DNA from: Adineta vaga
Lineage: Eukaryota; Rotifera
Reading direction: 5' to 3'
Length of the DNA stretch: 64,000 nucleotides
Assembly: GCA_021613535.1 (NCBI GenBank)
Contig: CP075496.1
Span: 14,260,001 to 14,324,000 of the forward strand
A program made the position numbers and the translations under genes. Positions 44,707 through 58,668 of the stretch are shown here, piece after piece. The first letter of the stretch is position 1. The number at the start of each line of letters is the position of its first letter. The notes beneath the pieces were generated by a model that saw nothing but the letters and a program-made list of their open reading frames with translations, ran no database searches and was not told the origin of the DNA.

Positions 44707-46362
44707 TTAAATGAGTGAAAAACGCCACACTCTATTATATTGTAATTCACTGACGAATATATAAGTATTATTAATATTGATTCGAATATCCATAGGTCCT
44801 AGCAATGATGTTGAAGCATTACTAGTTGATGCGCCATTTCCTGCAATAGTTACTCCACTTGTTGCACCCAAATACCACCGCTGTATTCGTTGATTGCCTG
44901 GATCGGCAATATAAATTATATTTTTTATTTCTGAGATGCATATTGAATACGGATTACTCAACTGATTACTTCCAGATCCTGCACCATTTCCACCAGCTAT
45001 TGTAGTTCCATTGGTAGAAACACCTACATGAAAACGTTGAATTCGGTTGTTACCTGAATCAGCAACATAAACATATGAGTGTACTTCATCATAGTAAATA
45101 CCATAGGGTGTATTGAGTTGATTACTTCCTGAACCTATTAAACCAGTACCTCCAAGAATTACACCAATGGTATTATTTGGCGAGAATTTCATCACACGAT
45201 GGTGGTTTGAGTCACAAAGATAAATATATCCTTGAGAATCAACAAATATTCCAGCTACGGTACCAAAATCACTAAGCGAGGTGCCAGATGCGCCGGTTCC
45301 AGCAACTTTAATTCCAACTGACGAATTTTTTTTCCACAACATAATTCGATAGTTCCTACTATCTGCTACATAAACATTCGATGAGACATCAACATGAATA
45401 CCCGTGGGTCCATCCAGTTGATTGAAACTATTACCTGGAAATCCGGTACCAGCAACAAGTGAACCGTTCGCAGAACCTTCGGGAAACTTAATGACTCGAT
45501 GATTTCCATAATCGGCTACGTAAAGTGCATTATCAATCCCTAGTGTCAAACCTGTTGGAGAGTACAACATATATGAAGTACTTCCAGGTGAGCCATTAGC
45601 ATTTCCTGCAGTAATATCTGCAGTTTGCATCGATGACACTATAAAATAAAATAACTTTTTGTCACTATTCTTATGTTATAATCAAATAGAAATGTTTAAT
45701 ACTACGAAAATACATATTCTAATTATTTGTAAAATATAGAACTTGAATAATATTCATTTTTTCATATTCTTCTTTATTAGAGAGAGAAATTAATAATACT
45801 TACGACCACACTGTTGACGTGCTAAGCAAGTATAATTTAAATCCTGTCGACATTCCGTTGTGTTATAACATATAGCTCCAAGTAATTTTTGACTTTGACA
45901 TATTGATCCATCAAAATATGTATTTATTTGACATTGACATGTATTATTGAGACATCTTAAGTATCGACTACCTTGACAAAATGAACATGGTTGACCACGA
46001 TTAATAAATTGTTGTTGATGAATTTTCAATGATCCAACACGAGATTGAGGAGATGCAGAATTAATAAACGAACCCATTGTTGCAATATCGCCTTCAAAAA
46101 GACGACAATATTGTGCTTGTCCATCATAATCAAATATACGACAACGACTTGTAGAATGACAAGTACGAGTACATGAAAACAAGGATTTACTTGTAAGTTC
46201 AATCAAAACGAGAGCTTGATAATTAACAGGTGAGAATTGATAACCAATATCAGATAGATTTGTTGATGATTGCCAATCAAATGAAATGCTTTTAACTTGT
46301 GTTGGCATTAACATATATGGAATCAACAGGAAAAAGTTTAAACGAAAACATAATATTATCAT
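44707..46362 (-). CDS. Secreted NHL-repeat protein with PAN/apple-like and EGF-like N-terminus
   Basis: Two exons (46362-45804 and 45638-44707) give 496 residues. A hydrophobic leader (ILCFRLNFFLLIPYMLM) is a signal peptide. Residues about 30-110 hold a PAN/apple-like cysteine pattern (LFSCTRTCHSTSRCRIFDYD, QAQYCRLFEGD). A Cys-rich EGF-like stretch follows (QPCSFCQGSRYLRC, LNNTCQCQINTYFDG). The second exon encodes about six NHL repeats with the signature YVADYGNHRVIKF, YVADSRNYRIMLW, YLCDSNHHRVMKF, YVADSGNNRIQRF and YIADPGNQRIQRW, which form a beta-propeller. Such proteins are abundant in bdelloids. Likely extracellular binding protein; ligand unknown. Confidence 0.85.
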
Positions 46363-48757
46363 TATTATTCTAAAAAAAGAAATAAAGTTTTATACTTCTA
46401 GGTTTAAAACTGATCAGTATATTCCTATCTCATAATTACTTATTTGCATTTAAATTATATTCATTTCATTGAAATGATTATATATAAGTAAACTGAAATT
46501 GTATTCACCTTGATTCTCTTTTTTTTTAACACTTCAGATGTATATTGTTTCATATAAATTTTATACTTAAGAACTCTACTCTACAACATACCTTGTCATT
46601 ACTATAGAATGTTTAATAAAAGTATATAATGGATCACTTCAAAGAAAGAATGTTTATTTACATGATTTATTCTGTGTATACACAAAATTCAGTTTATGGG
46701 TCAATTCTTTTGTTCACTATTTCTATTATCGACATCACTCCGATTCAAAATGAATTTCTATCAAACAAATATGATGATTTCAGTTCATTGCTGTATCAAA
46801 ATTCGTAAACAATAATAATGCGCTTTTCTCATAATAATATATACGATGTAAACAACAACTTTCTCACTATGTACTCAAAGAAGTTTTTCAAATCTAGATC
46901 GAGTATAAATATATTCAATATAAATATGAAATAAAAGCAAAAAAATGAATTAGAATAAAGAGTTCAACTTGAATAGCTACTCTCTTATGAGAAGTAGTTG
47001 AAAGCTTCCATTTCCTGACCTATTAAATAATCACAGAGAATCTTCAAGTTAAAATAATGCACACATCTCATAGTGACACTGAATTTGGATAGGAAAAAAC
47101 CCAAATTGATTGTTAAACAATGAATGCACAATCTTTTATGTTTCATCCTTAATCATGATTATTTTTTCAGAAGATAGCTAGTGCAATTTTCTACAAAAAC
47201 CCATTGAAACGAGTTCTCGAAATGAATAACCGGAAAGTCGTATTCGCACACCGGTACTGAAGTACCAAGAGACCCACTTTCAAATGTCGTCTTTTCCCAA
47301 CACTAATTATTTCTCTTCCTTTGGCTATGTAAATTTCAACTCATTTTAGAGCAAGTTTCTGGTATTTTCATGTCTACTCTTTCTAACAGAACTCAAAAGA
47401 AGATCCTTAGATACACTGCGGAGGCTCATAGTAGTCAATTTTCATAATAAACAAATTTGAACGAGCAATGGTGCCCTTTGGCCGAACCAGATATCGGCTC
47501 GGCTGGTAGAACTTTTCATAGGCGACAAAATGGTTTGAAAGTGGGTGCTTTTCGACTAGAATATTGCACGAGCTGTCTTCTGTAAAAATAATTATTACTA
47601 AGCATGAAGATTTTAGAGAGATATTCGCCAAATACTGAAAGGGCCATTTATTCTGGCGTACCCGTTATGTGACATTACTGTTTAAAATATAATGAAGAGT
47701 ATTTTAATAGTTAACAGTATAGAGATAACGTTTTTGTAATAATATCAATGATCAGATGACGATCTGTTAACTATTTCTCAGAACTGACTTATATTTATTA
47801 AAAAACAAAACTTTTCGGTTTCTACGATGAAAACAAACGAAATATTAAAACTTTCATTAATTCAACATTTGTATTACACGACTATCTGATCTGAACTATA
47901 AGAACAAATATCATTTCATGATATATTATAAAAATTCATCTATTTAAAACAACAAAGAAGTTGTTGAAAAGCATTTACTACTTGAAAATACCGATTTCAT
48001 GCTGTCCATGTCTAGTAAAAGCTCTTTTACCTATGATTTGTCAAATATTTTTCTTGTTCAAAGAGTAAAAAACAATAACGAAATAAAGTTTTCCAAAGCA
48101 TAGTTTGTACTTAGAATAAATATAGAATTCTAACAGCAAAAGAACTTCTATGTTTATCTTCAATATATAAAATATCTAATATAATGTGTCATTCTATGAT
48201 TGAATGTAAAGAGATCAAGTTCATAAACATGGATTTGTTGAAAGAATGATTTTAATGGGTATTTTAACTATGTGATTGAATACGACATCTATTAAGATTA
48301 CGAAAAATAAAGATATTTCTTTGTTCGTTATCAACATTAACCATTTATAATTATTCTAAAATAATTAATAAATTTACACTTCTCAATTGTGATTTAATAT
48401 CAAATTAAATTCGTTTTCTTATTATTCTTTCAATTCTGTAGTTTTTTTCTCATTAGTGTATAGATTGATAATCAATATACAAAGTAAATGAAGAGATGAT
48501 CATGCATTATTTCTATTCAAAGTACAGAGTTCAAGTTTTGCTAAGTGTGTTATAATTTGTCGAATCATGTAGTTGATATTTATCTTGCAATTATATTCAG
48601 AAATATTTGTGCTGCAATAAGAAAGAAAAGAAAGAAAAAGTGCATAACATGATGACGATGCATATTTTTCTATCGATGTATATAAAGACAACGAAGAGAT
48701 TTTATTGCGATACTATTTTGACTAAGTTGGATAAGATATTTTAGATTGATATTAATA
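46363..48757. other. Long intergenic region
   Basis: AT-rich with no supported gene. A GC-richer stretch at about 47200-47660 contains a 13-bp inverted pair (ACCCACTTTCAAA near 47271 and its complement near 47532), perhaps a degraded foldback element. Open frames here lack family features. Confidence 0.45.
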
Positions 48758-49643
48758 ATGACAAGTGCTCCGAAACATTTGAAATCAGGTATGTGTATAA
48801 GTATCTCATTCTTAAATATATATATATATATATATATTGATCTTTTCATTAGGTTCGGAATGTCCACAATTGAAAGAAAATCAATTACGATTATATGGTA
48901 TGCGTTTTTGTCCATATGTTCAACGAGCTAAACTTGTTTTAGCTGCTAAAAATATTCCGTAAGTTTATTTTCATAATTTGTTTATTTATTAAATTGAAAT
49001 TATTTATTAGATATGAAGAAATTAATGTCAATCTCGTTGAAAAACCCGAATGGTATTTAGAAAAAAATCCACCTGGTCAAGTTCCAAGTTTAGAATGGAT
49101 TGATCGTGATTCAAAAGAAACACGTTTTATTCCTGAATCATTGATTGTTTGTGATTATCTTGATGAAACAAATTCACAAAATCGTTTACATCCAACTGAT
49201 CCATATCTTAAAACAAAACAACGTGTTTTAATTGATAGATTTAGCAATGTAAGTGATCAAATTCTTCTTTCAATATAATTCTTTTTCTATTCTTTTAGGT
49301 TGTTTCGGCTTTTTATAAAACTTTTCGAGGAGATGCAAAACAAGGTATCGAAGATTTAAATAAAAACTTAGCAATCTATGAAGAAATACTTCAAGATACA
49401 TTTTTTGGTGGATCAAAACCAGCAATGGTTGATTATATGATTTGGCCATGGTTTGAACGTTTTCCACTTTTAAGTGAAGTAGGTTTTGAATTTAATGCTG
49501 ATGGAAAATTACCAAAACTTGCTGCATGGATTAAATCTATGGAAGCAAATGAAAATGTTCAAAAAATCAAAGTTCCTACTGAAACAGTGAAAAGATTTAT
49601 GGAAGGTTATAAAAATGGCAAACCAGAATATGATATTGAATAG
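48758..49643 (+). CDS. Glutathione S-transferase, omega class
   Basis: Four exons (48758-48788, 48853-48958, 49011-49248, 49299-49643) give 239 residues. The N-terminal thioredoxin fold carries the omega-class active site RFCPYVQRAKL, where Cys rather than Tyr/Ser is catalytic. It also has the conserved NPPGQVPSLEW (cis-Pro) and PESLIVCDYLDE (glutathione-binding Glu-Ser). The helical C-terminal domain includes MVDYMIWPWFERFPLL. Omega GSTs act as thiol transferases and dehydroascorbate reductases in the cytosol. Intron 1 contains a (TA)n run around 48818-48838. Confidence 0.93.
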
Positions 49644-50740
49644 ATTATTATAAAGTTTACACGTGATTTTAAATCGATTGAATTTTTAGACTTTTTTTTA
49701 TATCGACTTTTGTGTCTAAAAATAAAAATAAAAAGTAAATTCATACTAAGAATTGTTCATTTTGTCTTTATGATTTCGAGTATTTATCAATTCCAAATTG
49801 AAGGTATTGAATTGTATTTCTACGGATATTTCTTCTATTTCACATTTGAACGAATATGTTTTTAAATAGTATTGAATTTTTATTTCTGATTATTCTTTTA
49901 GACATAATATAAAGTTCATGAGAATTCAACACGATCAATATCTCTTGGCTGGTGAATTTTGTCATCACATAAAATTAATTTATGTTCATAATTGTGGCTA
50001 GATACGTATGTGATTTTACTGTTGTCTACTTCAAAGCATTATCTACTCATAGCTATAGGAGAGAATGAAGGACTATGATATTAGCTCGGAAATCTTTATA
50101 TTTAAAGTTTTGCTGAGCATTTGGAAATATCTCTGTAAAAATTAGTCTTTTATACTCTATTTTTCTAATAGGTCGGCAGAAAATTAAAAATTTCGAGTCG
50201 GTTATGATACGATGATGATTTTCTTCTTCTCCTCTTTTTTTCCTATTGTTTCTAGACGTGTAGATGAAGTATGTATAATAAGCATAAATATAGGCAACAA
50301 GAAGATCGATGATAACTAGAATATTTTGACCTTAATTGTATCTCATTACATTGTTCATTCACTGAACATCAATGGCGGATCTAGAATTTTGGAAAGAGAA
50401 TGAGCAATTTCGGCTAAAGATCATCTTTTGAGGCCAGTTGAAGTAGTGTCAATCAGAGGTGATCACAGGATTTCGTGCTAGCTTTATGGTGCTAGCTACA
50501 CATCGATTTATAGGAACTATCTTCAGATGAAAAATGTAATATATTCTTAATGTATTTTCTATTATTAAGCATAACTTTAATTTATAAACATTCTATTGAT
50601 AATATTACTAAAAATATTTCTATGAATACATCTATTTTTAACAAAAGAATTTATATGATGTAAAAACATCTGATGATAATAAATTTTGTAGTTTATATTG
50701 ATGAGATAAAAGATCATTTTTTTTCTATTGTCTTTATCAA
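49644..50740. other. Intergenic, nothing recognised
   Basis: AT-rich spacer; no supported feature. Confidence 0.5.
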
Positions 50741-51307
50741 TCAAATAACAAGATGAATGAACGATTCATCAATTTCAGCTTGTCTTTTGCATTTGTCACT
50801 TGTAGAGCGAATATCTTCATTAAATGTCTTTTCATTAATTTCGGCGCATTTCACTTGACCCTTTGCAATGATAGTTGTTTGATGAGCTGTTGAAAAATAC
50901 AAGCCAGTTATACAAATGACGTCTCCTTTTTGCAATTCACATTTTGTAATAACATCTTTATGTTGAAGATCACGTACGATGGCGGCACTTAAATTCAATA
51001 GTTATATAACAAAAGAATTGTTTTTTCTTTCACCTTCATAAATGATCTTATCCATTCAACAATCCTGGCCAGATTTTTCTGTGTACTATCACTAAATTGA
51101 TTTAAAATATTGGCTTCCTTTGAAAGATCTCCCGTTTTACCCCATTTCTGTGAAGAAGAATGGTAGATACATTAGACAAAATAATGCTATGTACTGTTGA
51201 CAATGATTGAAAAGCTTCATTCATGTCATCATCATCTTCTGCTGCAGCTGCTGCTCCTCCCCTTTCTTCTTCTTTATTTTCATCTTTATGTATGATGTTC
51301 GTTGAAT
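50741..51307 (-). pseudogene. Unrecognised gene fragment, 5' end lost
   Basis: Coding-like segments on the minus strand: an acidic and poly-Ala start (EERGGAAAAAEDDDDMNEAF) at about 51307-51197, then across an intron KWGKTGDLSKEANILNQFSD, LARIVEWIRSFMK (to about 51030), and AAIVRDLQHKDVITKCELQK, then FSTAHQTTIIAKGQVKCAE (50998-50741). The junction between the second and third segments does not keep frame with the visible splice sites. No start codon is found: the upstream side runs into the repeat at 51390-52120. I do not recognise the family. It may be a truncated real gene. Confidence 0.4.
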
Positions 51308-51389
51308 CTAAATGATAAAAATATAATCGGTGTGAAGCTTCACACTGATGTGTATAATATAGTCAATAGCTTGTACAAAAAAATAAATT

Positions 51390-52120
51390 GGACCAACCTA
51401 GGATGATGATTTCTGAAGCGGTATTCCGTGATTTTCCGGCTGAAACCTTCAGGAAACGCACGAGTTTCAGTCGGAACCCGCAGGTAAATGCAAGAAAATA
51501 GACGCAGGAATCCGATGGTCCTATATTCGATAGCCAGATTTTTCAGGTTCCTGTCAGTTCCGTCTGGAACCTGATAAAACCTACCACAGGAGCTGTTCAC
51601 GGGATTGCTGCTTCCATGAAAACTCCAGAATTATCCTACTTGGGAATTGTTGGACAAGAGAAAATAATGAACATCATGATTCGTTTATGAACTCTGTAAA
51701 TGAAAGAGTTTAATTTCTTTATATAAAATAATCAATATACAGACTGATTTGTTTTCTCCAAATCCATTTCAAATAAAATAATAATAGTAACAAATGCTGA
51801 AATAATTTTTTCATTCATTCGTAACAATAAATCAAAATTTATGTATGGTCAAGACAGTAGTTCCTGCATGCGGATCCCACCAGATCCTAGAGGAAAGAAG
51901 CTAGAAAAACATCGGATTCTGTGGGAAGACGCCAGAAATTAGCTGGATGTGGAAGCAGTATTCCAACCAGAAATTTGTTCCGGTAGATTCCAATGAGTTT
52001 TCGACAGAAACCGATCAGGAATCATCTGGAAAGGGTCGAAAAGCTTCTAATTGGAATACTGCTTTCATACTCCAGTGATTTCCGGTGTTTTTCTGCCAGA
52101 AACGGCCCGTAATGTTTGGC
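51390..52120. repeat. GC-richer interspersed repeat with internal inverted copies
   Basis: This stretch stands out from its AT-rich surroundings and is full of related segments. GCAGTATTCCAACCAGAA near 51956 and TTCTAATTGGAATACTGC near 52048 are inverted relatives. GAAGCGGTATTCCGTGATTTTCC (51413) and TCCAGTGATTTCCGGTG (52071) also look related. There is no coding potential that I trust. It resembles a non-autonomous repeat family, possibly two insertions flanking an AT-rich centre (51660-51840). Confidence 0.5.
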
Positions 52121-52962
52121 ATGAGTGTTGATGAATTATGGTATAAGTTCATATCTACTTTCATCATAACCAGGGCAAGTTCCATATTCATTTAAATGAT
52201 ATCCTGATGATAAACGAGTTACAGCTTCATTTTTCTCTACTAGCGCCAGTCATTTTATTTATTTGATAAATGTTAAAAAACACAAAAACGATCAGTTATA
52301 TTATTGTATCACAGGCACAGACAGATCGCGAACAAATAAAAGATAAACGACAACTTATTCAAAAAGGAATGAATCAATTCCTAGTTAAGATTTGGTACAA
52401 AATTTAATAAAATTGTTTTGAATATATACTTCTTTCTATTTATTTAGATAAAACAAATGATTGTTTAATGCGACATCTATTTTATTTTTCTGAAATAGTT
52501 GATAATTGTTGAGGGGCAGATGGATGTAAGAGTTAAATTGAGAGACCATCCACACCCTCAATAATATAAAGTTCGAATGGTTTAAGGACCCAGTCATGAC
52601 TGGCAATGGTGCATCGCTACTACAAGCTGATATCTTTCCAAAAATTAGTAGACATGAACTATGAGAGAAGTGAATTAAAATTAAACTGTCAAACAATACA
52701 GTATGTCCGAAGAAATTTACCTCAGACTGAATAAACGAGTACATAAATTTCGTTCAGTATATATATATTTATTATATTGAGTAGAATTTTACGGAGTCAA
52801 ATAAATCTGCCAGATATCATATAAATATGAAGAAATCTGTCAAATAATTTCTTTTTTCTTCGTCAAGTGAACTATTTGTCAAACGTTGATTAATTTTAAG
52901 GCAGATTACAAAAACAAGTGAAAGAACAGAAACCAAACCAAAATAGATGAAAAGCTATAGTT
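52121..52962. other. Intergenic, nothing recognised
   Basis: Contains the 3' flank of DHX9; short frames here are not supported. Confidence 0.5.
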
Positions 52963-55900
52963 TCAATAATTATAAGGTCGACTTCGTTTAGGAAATCGAT
53001 TATATCCACCACCACGACCACTACGACCACCACGATTATTGTTAGTCCATCCAGGTTGATAAGACGTTGTCGACGGTGTTGATGGATAGAATGCATTATC
53101 AAATTGTCTTTTATTAGTGAACGACGGTGAAGGATTTCCCGAGATAGGAGGCGACATCTCTGATGAATCAGATGAGAAACTAAAAGCAGTACTAGTACCA
53201 CTTGCACTAGAAGGAAAAGAGATCATCATTCTGAAATTGTTTGATTTTTTTTCTTACGTATTCGTTGGTTGATATGGTTGTTGATATGTATTATTACCTC
53301 GATAATTAAATCTACTAAACGAACGATTACGTCCACCACCATAAAACGATCTTTGTTGATATCCTCGATTTGGTTGATAGTTAATTGATGATTCACTAAA
53401 TCATTTTTCATTTTGAAATAGAATAATTAATACGAAAAGAAATGATATTGTTTACTTAGAATTTGAATTTGTAGTTTGTGGTATTTCATCATTTTCAATA
53501 ACTTTTTCACATAAAACATGTTCAAGTTGTTGATCAGATAACAAACGAATTAAATTACATAATTGATCAATAGATGGTGGATGATTTATAATCTCATTTG
53601 GATCTTGTGTACATCGTATAATTAAAGCTTCAATTGCTGGACGAATCGATACAATTTTCGAAGCTAAATCGATATCCATATTCAATAAAATCCTAAATAT
53701 AATTTCCAATAAAATTCTTTTATCAAATTTCTCAAAATACAAACCAATTATCAAGACAAACAAGATTTGATTCCGTCACATCAACTTGATCAGAAGCAAA
53801 TAATAATAATTGAACTGGAGTTGATATTGACATTTGTTTCGCTGATACAGCACGAGTTTTTATCTTAATTTACAAATGAATTGATTTCATTCAAATTTCA
53901 ATATTTATCATTACTTTTTCTGTAAAAACAAAAAATGGTGATGGAAATATTGGAATTTCTCGTCCACAATTAACTGAATTCTTATGTATTAAAGCTTCTT
54001 TTCCTTCTGTTGTTAATAATTTTCTTTTTGATACATGAAAACAAACATTTGGATAAAGTGCATAACAAAGAAGTGATATTACCTAAAGATTAAATAGAGC
54101 AATTTCAATAAAAATTCGTAGAAAGAGAGTTATTTATACAATATCTAATCGCGAATGTGATTGTTCAACATCAAACCATTGAGATGAAAAACATTCTTCA
54201 GGAAAACCTGACATTATCATTATATCTCGAAGTTGATTCTACAAGAAAAAAAATAAATTATTTGAAAACAAAAACTCGACAATAACGGATACCCGTGCTT
54301 CATAAGTCATTCGCATTGTTGATAAATTCAAACATTTTCGTTCACAAAATTCCATTTCTGCTCGTTCACCATTTCGATTTCTAAAAGCAAATTTCTCTTT
54401 CAAAAACCTGTTCGAAATAAAACTAACTTTTCTCTTTCGAATTGTTGAAATGCATTGAGTAAAGCGACATGATCTGAAAAACGATTTCCTGCAAGATTTC
54501 GATGCATATGTCGCAAATGTTTTCCATCATGTAAAAATGGTTCGGGAAAACTTGTTGCCGATGCGATTATACATGCTGCATCACCGACACTAAAATATTT
54601 TCAAGGACAAATATTTTTTATTAATTCACAGAACGAAACAAAATTTCATTCGTTTTTTTCTTTTTTCATTTCTTTCAAAAAACAAACAGATTTCAACAAT
54701 GCCAAATTTTCGTATTTGTTTTCTTTATGGAAGTTATCATCCTGTAACAATCGATGAACCTGTAATAACATTAGAAATCTTACGTAAAGAAATCGAATGT
54801 CGTCTTCCAAAATATCGTGCATTAAAAGATTTTACATGTACAATTAGTGGTAAACCTCCTCATAAACTTGATTTAAATAATGAAGAAGAATTTAATAAAC
54901 ATCGAACATTAATCACCGATGGATGTTATATATGGTTAAAATTTAATTTTTAATTTACCTGAAAATACAACCTAAAATAATCATTTTACCAATCTTTGGA
55001 TCAATTGGTAATCGAGCTAAGATCTTTCCAAGTGGTGTTAATTCATTATTATCATCAATGGCTTGCATTTCTAAATATTAATAAATAATTTCTTGTTTTT
55101 CCTTTTTCAAATTCAAATAAATTTTCATACGTTTAAGTGTAAATTCTGCTTCAGCAACTGCATCCATTGGTGGTTGTTCAATAGCTTTCGATAAAAATGC
55201 TTTAATATCACCTAATTTTAATAATTTAATCGCTAAAGCAAGTTCATGTAAAGGTGTTCGAAAGATTTCAGGTAATAAATAATTATCTAAAGCTTGATAA
55301 CGTGCTTTTGAACATAAATAGAAACAACATCCGGATCTTGTTCGACCAGCTCGGCCACGTCGTTGTGTTAAATTTGTTTTCGATGCCCAAATAGTGACAT
55401 AATTTGTCATATTATTGCGTGATGAAAATAATTTTTGTTTAACTTTACAACAATCAATAACATAAACAATATCATCAATAGTTACACTTGATTCAGCAAT
55501 ATTTGTTGAAAGAATGATTTTCTTTATACCAGTTGGTACACGTTCGAATACACGATGTTGTTCATCACGTGGTAATTGAGAATGTAAGGGAAGAAATCGA
55601 AAACCAGCAGAACCTGAAGAAATATTTTCGAAAGTAAAGATCGTTTTATTGAATCAAAGAAAATTACTAAATCGTGGATGTTGTTGGAAATATTTGAGTA
55701 ATGCTTGAATTAAATTCCATCCAGGAAGAAATACTAAAATAGCACCGTCATCACCCAAACTACATATATAGGATATTAATGCCTAAAAAAGATTAGACAA
55801 ATTTTATTTTGATTTCACTTCTTAGGAAAACGTTTTACTTCAATTAATTCAAATGAAAGAGTTTTTTCACTTAATTGACTCATTACTGATGCTGTTTGTG

Positions 55901-58668
55901 GAGAATATTGTTGATCACAAATTGTATTGTAATTGATATCCTTAATAATAAGAAGAAATGAAATACTTATTCAAAATTAATTCAATTGAAATACTTCGAT
56001 ATCATCAGTTTGAGAATCTTCATAACCTAAATCTTCATCATCATCTTGAATTTGTCGATTTTGTTTTCGATTTGTTGATGTGGAATTGATTGATTGAAAA
56101 TTTAATAATTGAATAATATCTTCGAGAAAATATTCTCGAACATCAAATACACGTCCTTCAATTTCAATAATTGAACAATTAAAAAAATAATCACGAAATA
56201 AAGTTACATCAATTGTTGCTAAAATAGATTTTATTCTTTTTGTATTTATTTTGAAAAATTATTCTTTCGAATATACCAGACATAAGTATTACTTTCATTT
56301 GAGGATAAGCATTGAGCATATCACGTAATAAAACTAATAAAAAATCTGTATTGATATCACGTTCATCTAGAAGAATAAAATCTTGAGATTCAATTGAATA
56401 ATTTTGTATTTACTTACGAATTTCATCAACAATAACATGAGATATTCCTCGTAAACCACTTTCTAATTTACGTAAAAGAACACCAACTGTACAAAAAAGT
56501 ATTGAACCATAAGGACGAGGAAGAATGGATTCAAAACGAACACTATAACCACATGAACTACCTAATTCTTCACATCGTTCTAAGACAGAAAAAAAATATA
56601 AAGTAATTTCATTTCATCAAATTAAAATTTACCCCAAGCAACACGCTCAGCAATAGAAATTGCACTGATCCGTCGTGGTTGAGTAACAACAATATTACAA
56701 AAAGCACCTTGATTATGTTCAATAGCATCATCGATAATATATTGAGGAATCTAATGGAATTTATTTGGTTAAAACTAAGAAGCAAAAGGGTTTTTATTGA
56801 TGAATTTACTTGTGTAGTTTTTCCACAACCGGTTGCACCACGGATAAGAATAACATTATGTCGTTTGATCTGTTCAAGAATTTGTTGTCGATAGGAGAAG
56901 ACTGGTAAATTTTGACGTTCTTGAAGACGAAATTTTAATTCATTTTCGGTTTTATATTGTTCTGAGCGTTGTAAATCTTCACTAATTGATTCCATTGTTG
57001 CTGTTGATAATGGTCCTTCATCAATATTTGATGCTATCCAAGGATTCCAGTTTGGTATTGGTGGAACCCATTGAATAATTGATGATGTTGTACGACGTTC
57101 ACTTAAAGGAAAATGTTCTAAAACTTGTCGATTTAATAAAGATTTTTCTGATTGTTGTTCATTGATCTAATTACAAAGATATTTCAAGATTTTTCAAATC
57201 TTCAAAACATTCGATTCCTTTTACCACAACTGGTTGAATATTAAATAATTGAATAACACGATCAAGTTCTTCAATAATTTCCTGACTAACATTAACACGA
57301 AATGGTGTTGTCTATTAAAAAAAATAGATTTCTTTTTCCTTCACTTTTACTATTAAATTAAATTTACTTTTTCAATTTGTTTTTTCTTCTTTTCACCCGT
57401 AAATGTTTCAATAAGATTTAAATGAAATAATTGTCGAACAAGTGCAAGTGCGCAACTTTTCGATGCAATTTGTTTTGTTGATCCATTTTCTCTTGCATGA
57501 ATTGCTAAAGAAAAAAGAAAAAGTAAAAGATCTTATTCTTGAGATTTTGTTTTCTTAATTACTTTGATTTCGTTCTCGAATATAAACAGATAATTCAGCA
57601 AAAAATGTTCTAGAATATGTACGATCATTGAAAACATTCTATAAATGAACAAGGAAAAGAAATGACCAATGCCAAATCTTCATTTTATTTGTCTTTTTAG
57701 AATTTACGATCAATCAATCTCGACTAAAATATAAAATCAAGATTGATTGATCTTTTGTTAGTGAGAAATTATCGAAGTAATGGCATTGATCATTTTTCCT
57801 CGTGACAAGTTTTTCACTGAAATGAAAATGAAAACAAACCGAAGATTATCTGGTCCACTAGCGGTGTATTTATATTCTTGAGGAAGATTATTCTTTTGTA
57901 AATATTGATGTAAACGTCCTTTAGCATTTTCAATTGTCCAATTTCCATGAATTGATGCATTTGTATCTGTTTCTTCTTGCTTTAAAAACAATAATTCAAT
58001 CAAAGAATATTGATCAATCAATCATCAACAAACCTCTTCGAGCATTCTACGACCCGAATGAATTTGTTCAAGATAAGTACTAGGTGGTCCTGGTCGGTAT
58101 GGAAGGAGAACAGATGATGAATCATTCGTATCTATAGAATAAAGATTATAGTAAAAACAATGAATATATTTATATAATTCACTTTTTGTGGTTGTATGTT
58201 CAAGCATATGTGGTGGCATAAGACCACCAGGTAATGTTCCAAGTGTTTGAGTCGTTAGAACAGATGAATTTTTTGATGGCTAGAATATACTTGACAAAAT
58301 AATAAACTGAATTTATTAAAAGATAAATAATTTACTAAATACGGTTCAAGTTCATTTTGTGGCATTTTCCCTTCGCGAACTAAATATTGACAAAAATCAA
58401 TAGCTGCATTTGTTTGAGCATCTTTTTTGTTCGTCGAATTTCCTACAGCGGTATATGAATATGTCACTACAGTTAACTAAATTATTAATAGATAGAAAAG
58501 ATATTTTATTCTAATGTAAAGACTTACTTCACATTTAAATCGAATTCTTTGTTTGGTACCTTGTTGAGAAATGTCATAGGATGGAAGTTTATTTTGTTTA
58601 CCTAACCATGCGTAGAGAAAACCTTTTATATCTCCAAAATTTCCACCAACAGAAGTTGATGAAGTCAT
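52963..58668 (-). CDS. DHX9: DExH-box RNA helicase DHX9 (RNA helicase A / maleless)
   Basis: A gene of well over a dozen short exons, starting at the ATG at 58668. dsRBD1: [20 protein letters not shown], then FKCEV and [20 protein letters not shown]. dsRBD2 around 57640-57930: [20 protein letters not shown]. The helicase core has Walker [12 protein letters not shown] (about 56820), [17 protein letters not shown] (DEIH box, about 56430-56360, split by an intron), and motif [22 protein letters not shown] (about 55350). Next come the ratchet and OB-fold regions ([25 protein letters not shown]). The last exons encode an Arg/Gly-rich tail ([16 protein letters not shown]). The enzyme unwinds RNA and RNA:DNA hybrids in the nucleus and, in flies, acts in dosage compensation. 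One intron (54590-54958) is 369 bp, much longer than the rest, and holds an antisense ORF. Confidence 0.95.
54699..54953 (+). CDS. Nested antisense ORF inside a DHX9 intron
   Basis: An 84-residue ORF on the opposite strand to DHX9, lying wholly within the intron 54590-54958. It starts [16 protein letters not shown] and ends [11 protein letters not shown]. The pattern (beta strands, the helix [19 protein letters not shown], then [12 protein letters not shown] and a final strand) resembles a ubiquitin-like or PB1-like beta-grasp fold; that is inference only. The usage of codons matches real genes here. It fills the only large intron of the host gene. It may be a retrocopy or a de novo gene. Confidence 0.5.
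   Translation: MPNFRICFLYGSYHPVTIDEPVITLEILRKEIECRLPKYRALKDFTCTISGKPPHKLDLNNEEEFNKHRTLITDGCYIWLKFNF

Noticed and set aside
47200-47660. Possible foldback element with a 13-bp inverted pair
   Set aside because: Arms are too short and the rest does not pair convincingly; kept only as a note in the intergenic entry.
48818-48838. (TA)n tract in the GST intron
   Set aside because: An ordinary dinucleotide microsatellite in an AT-rich intron.
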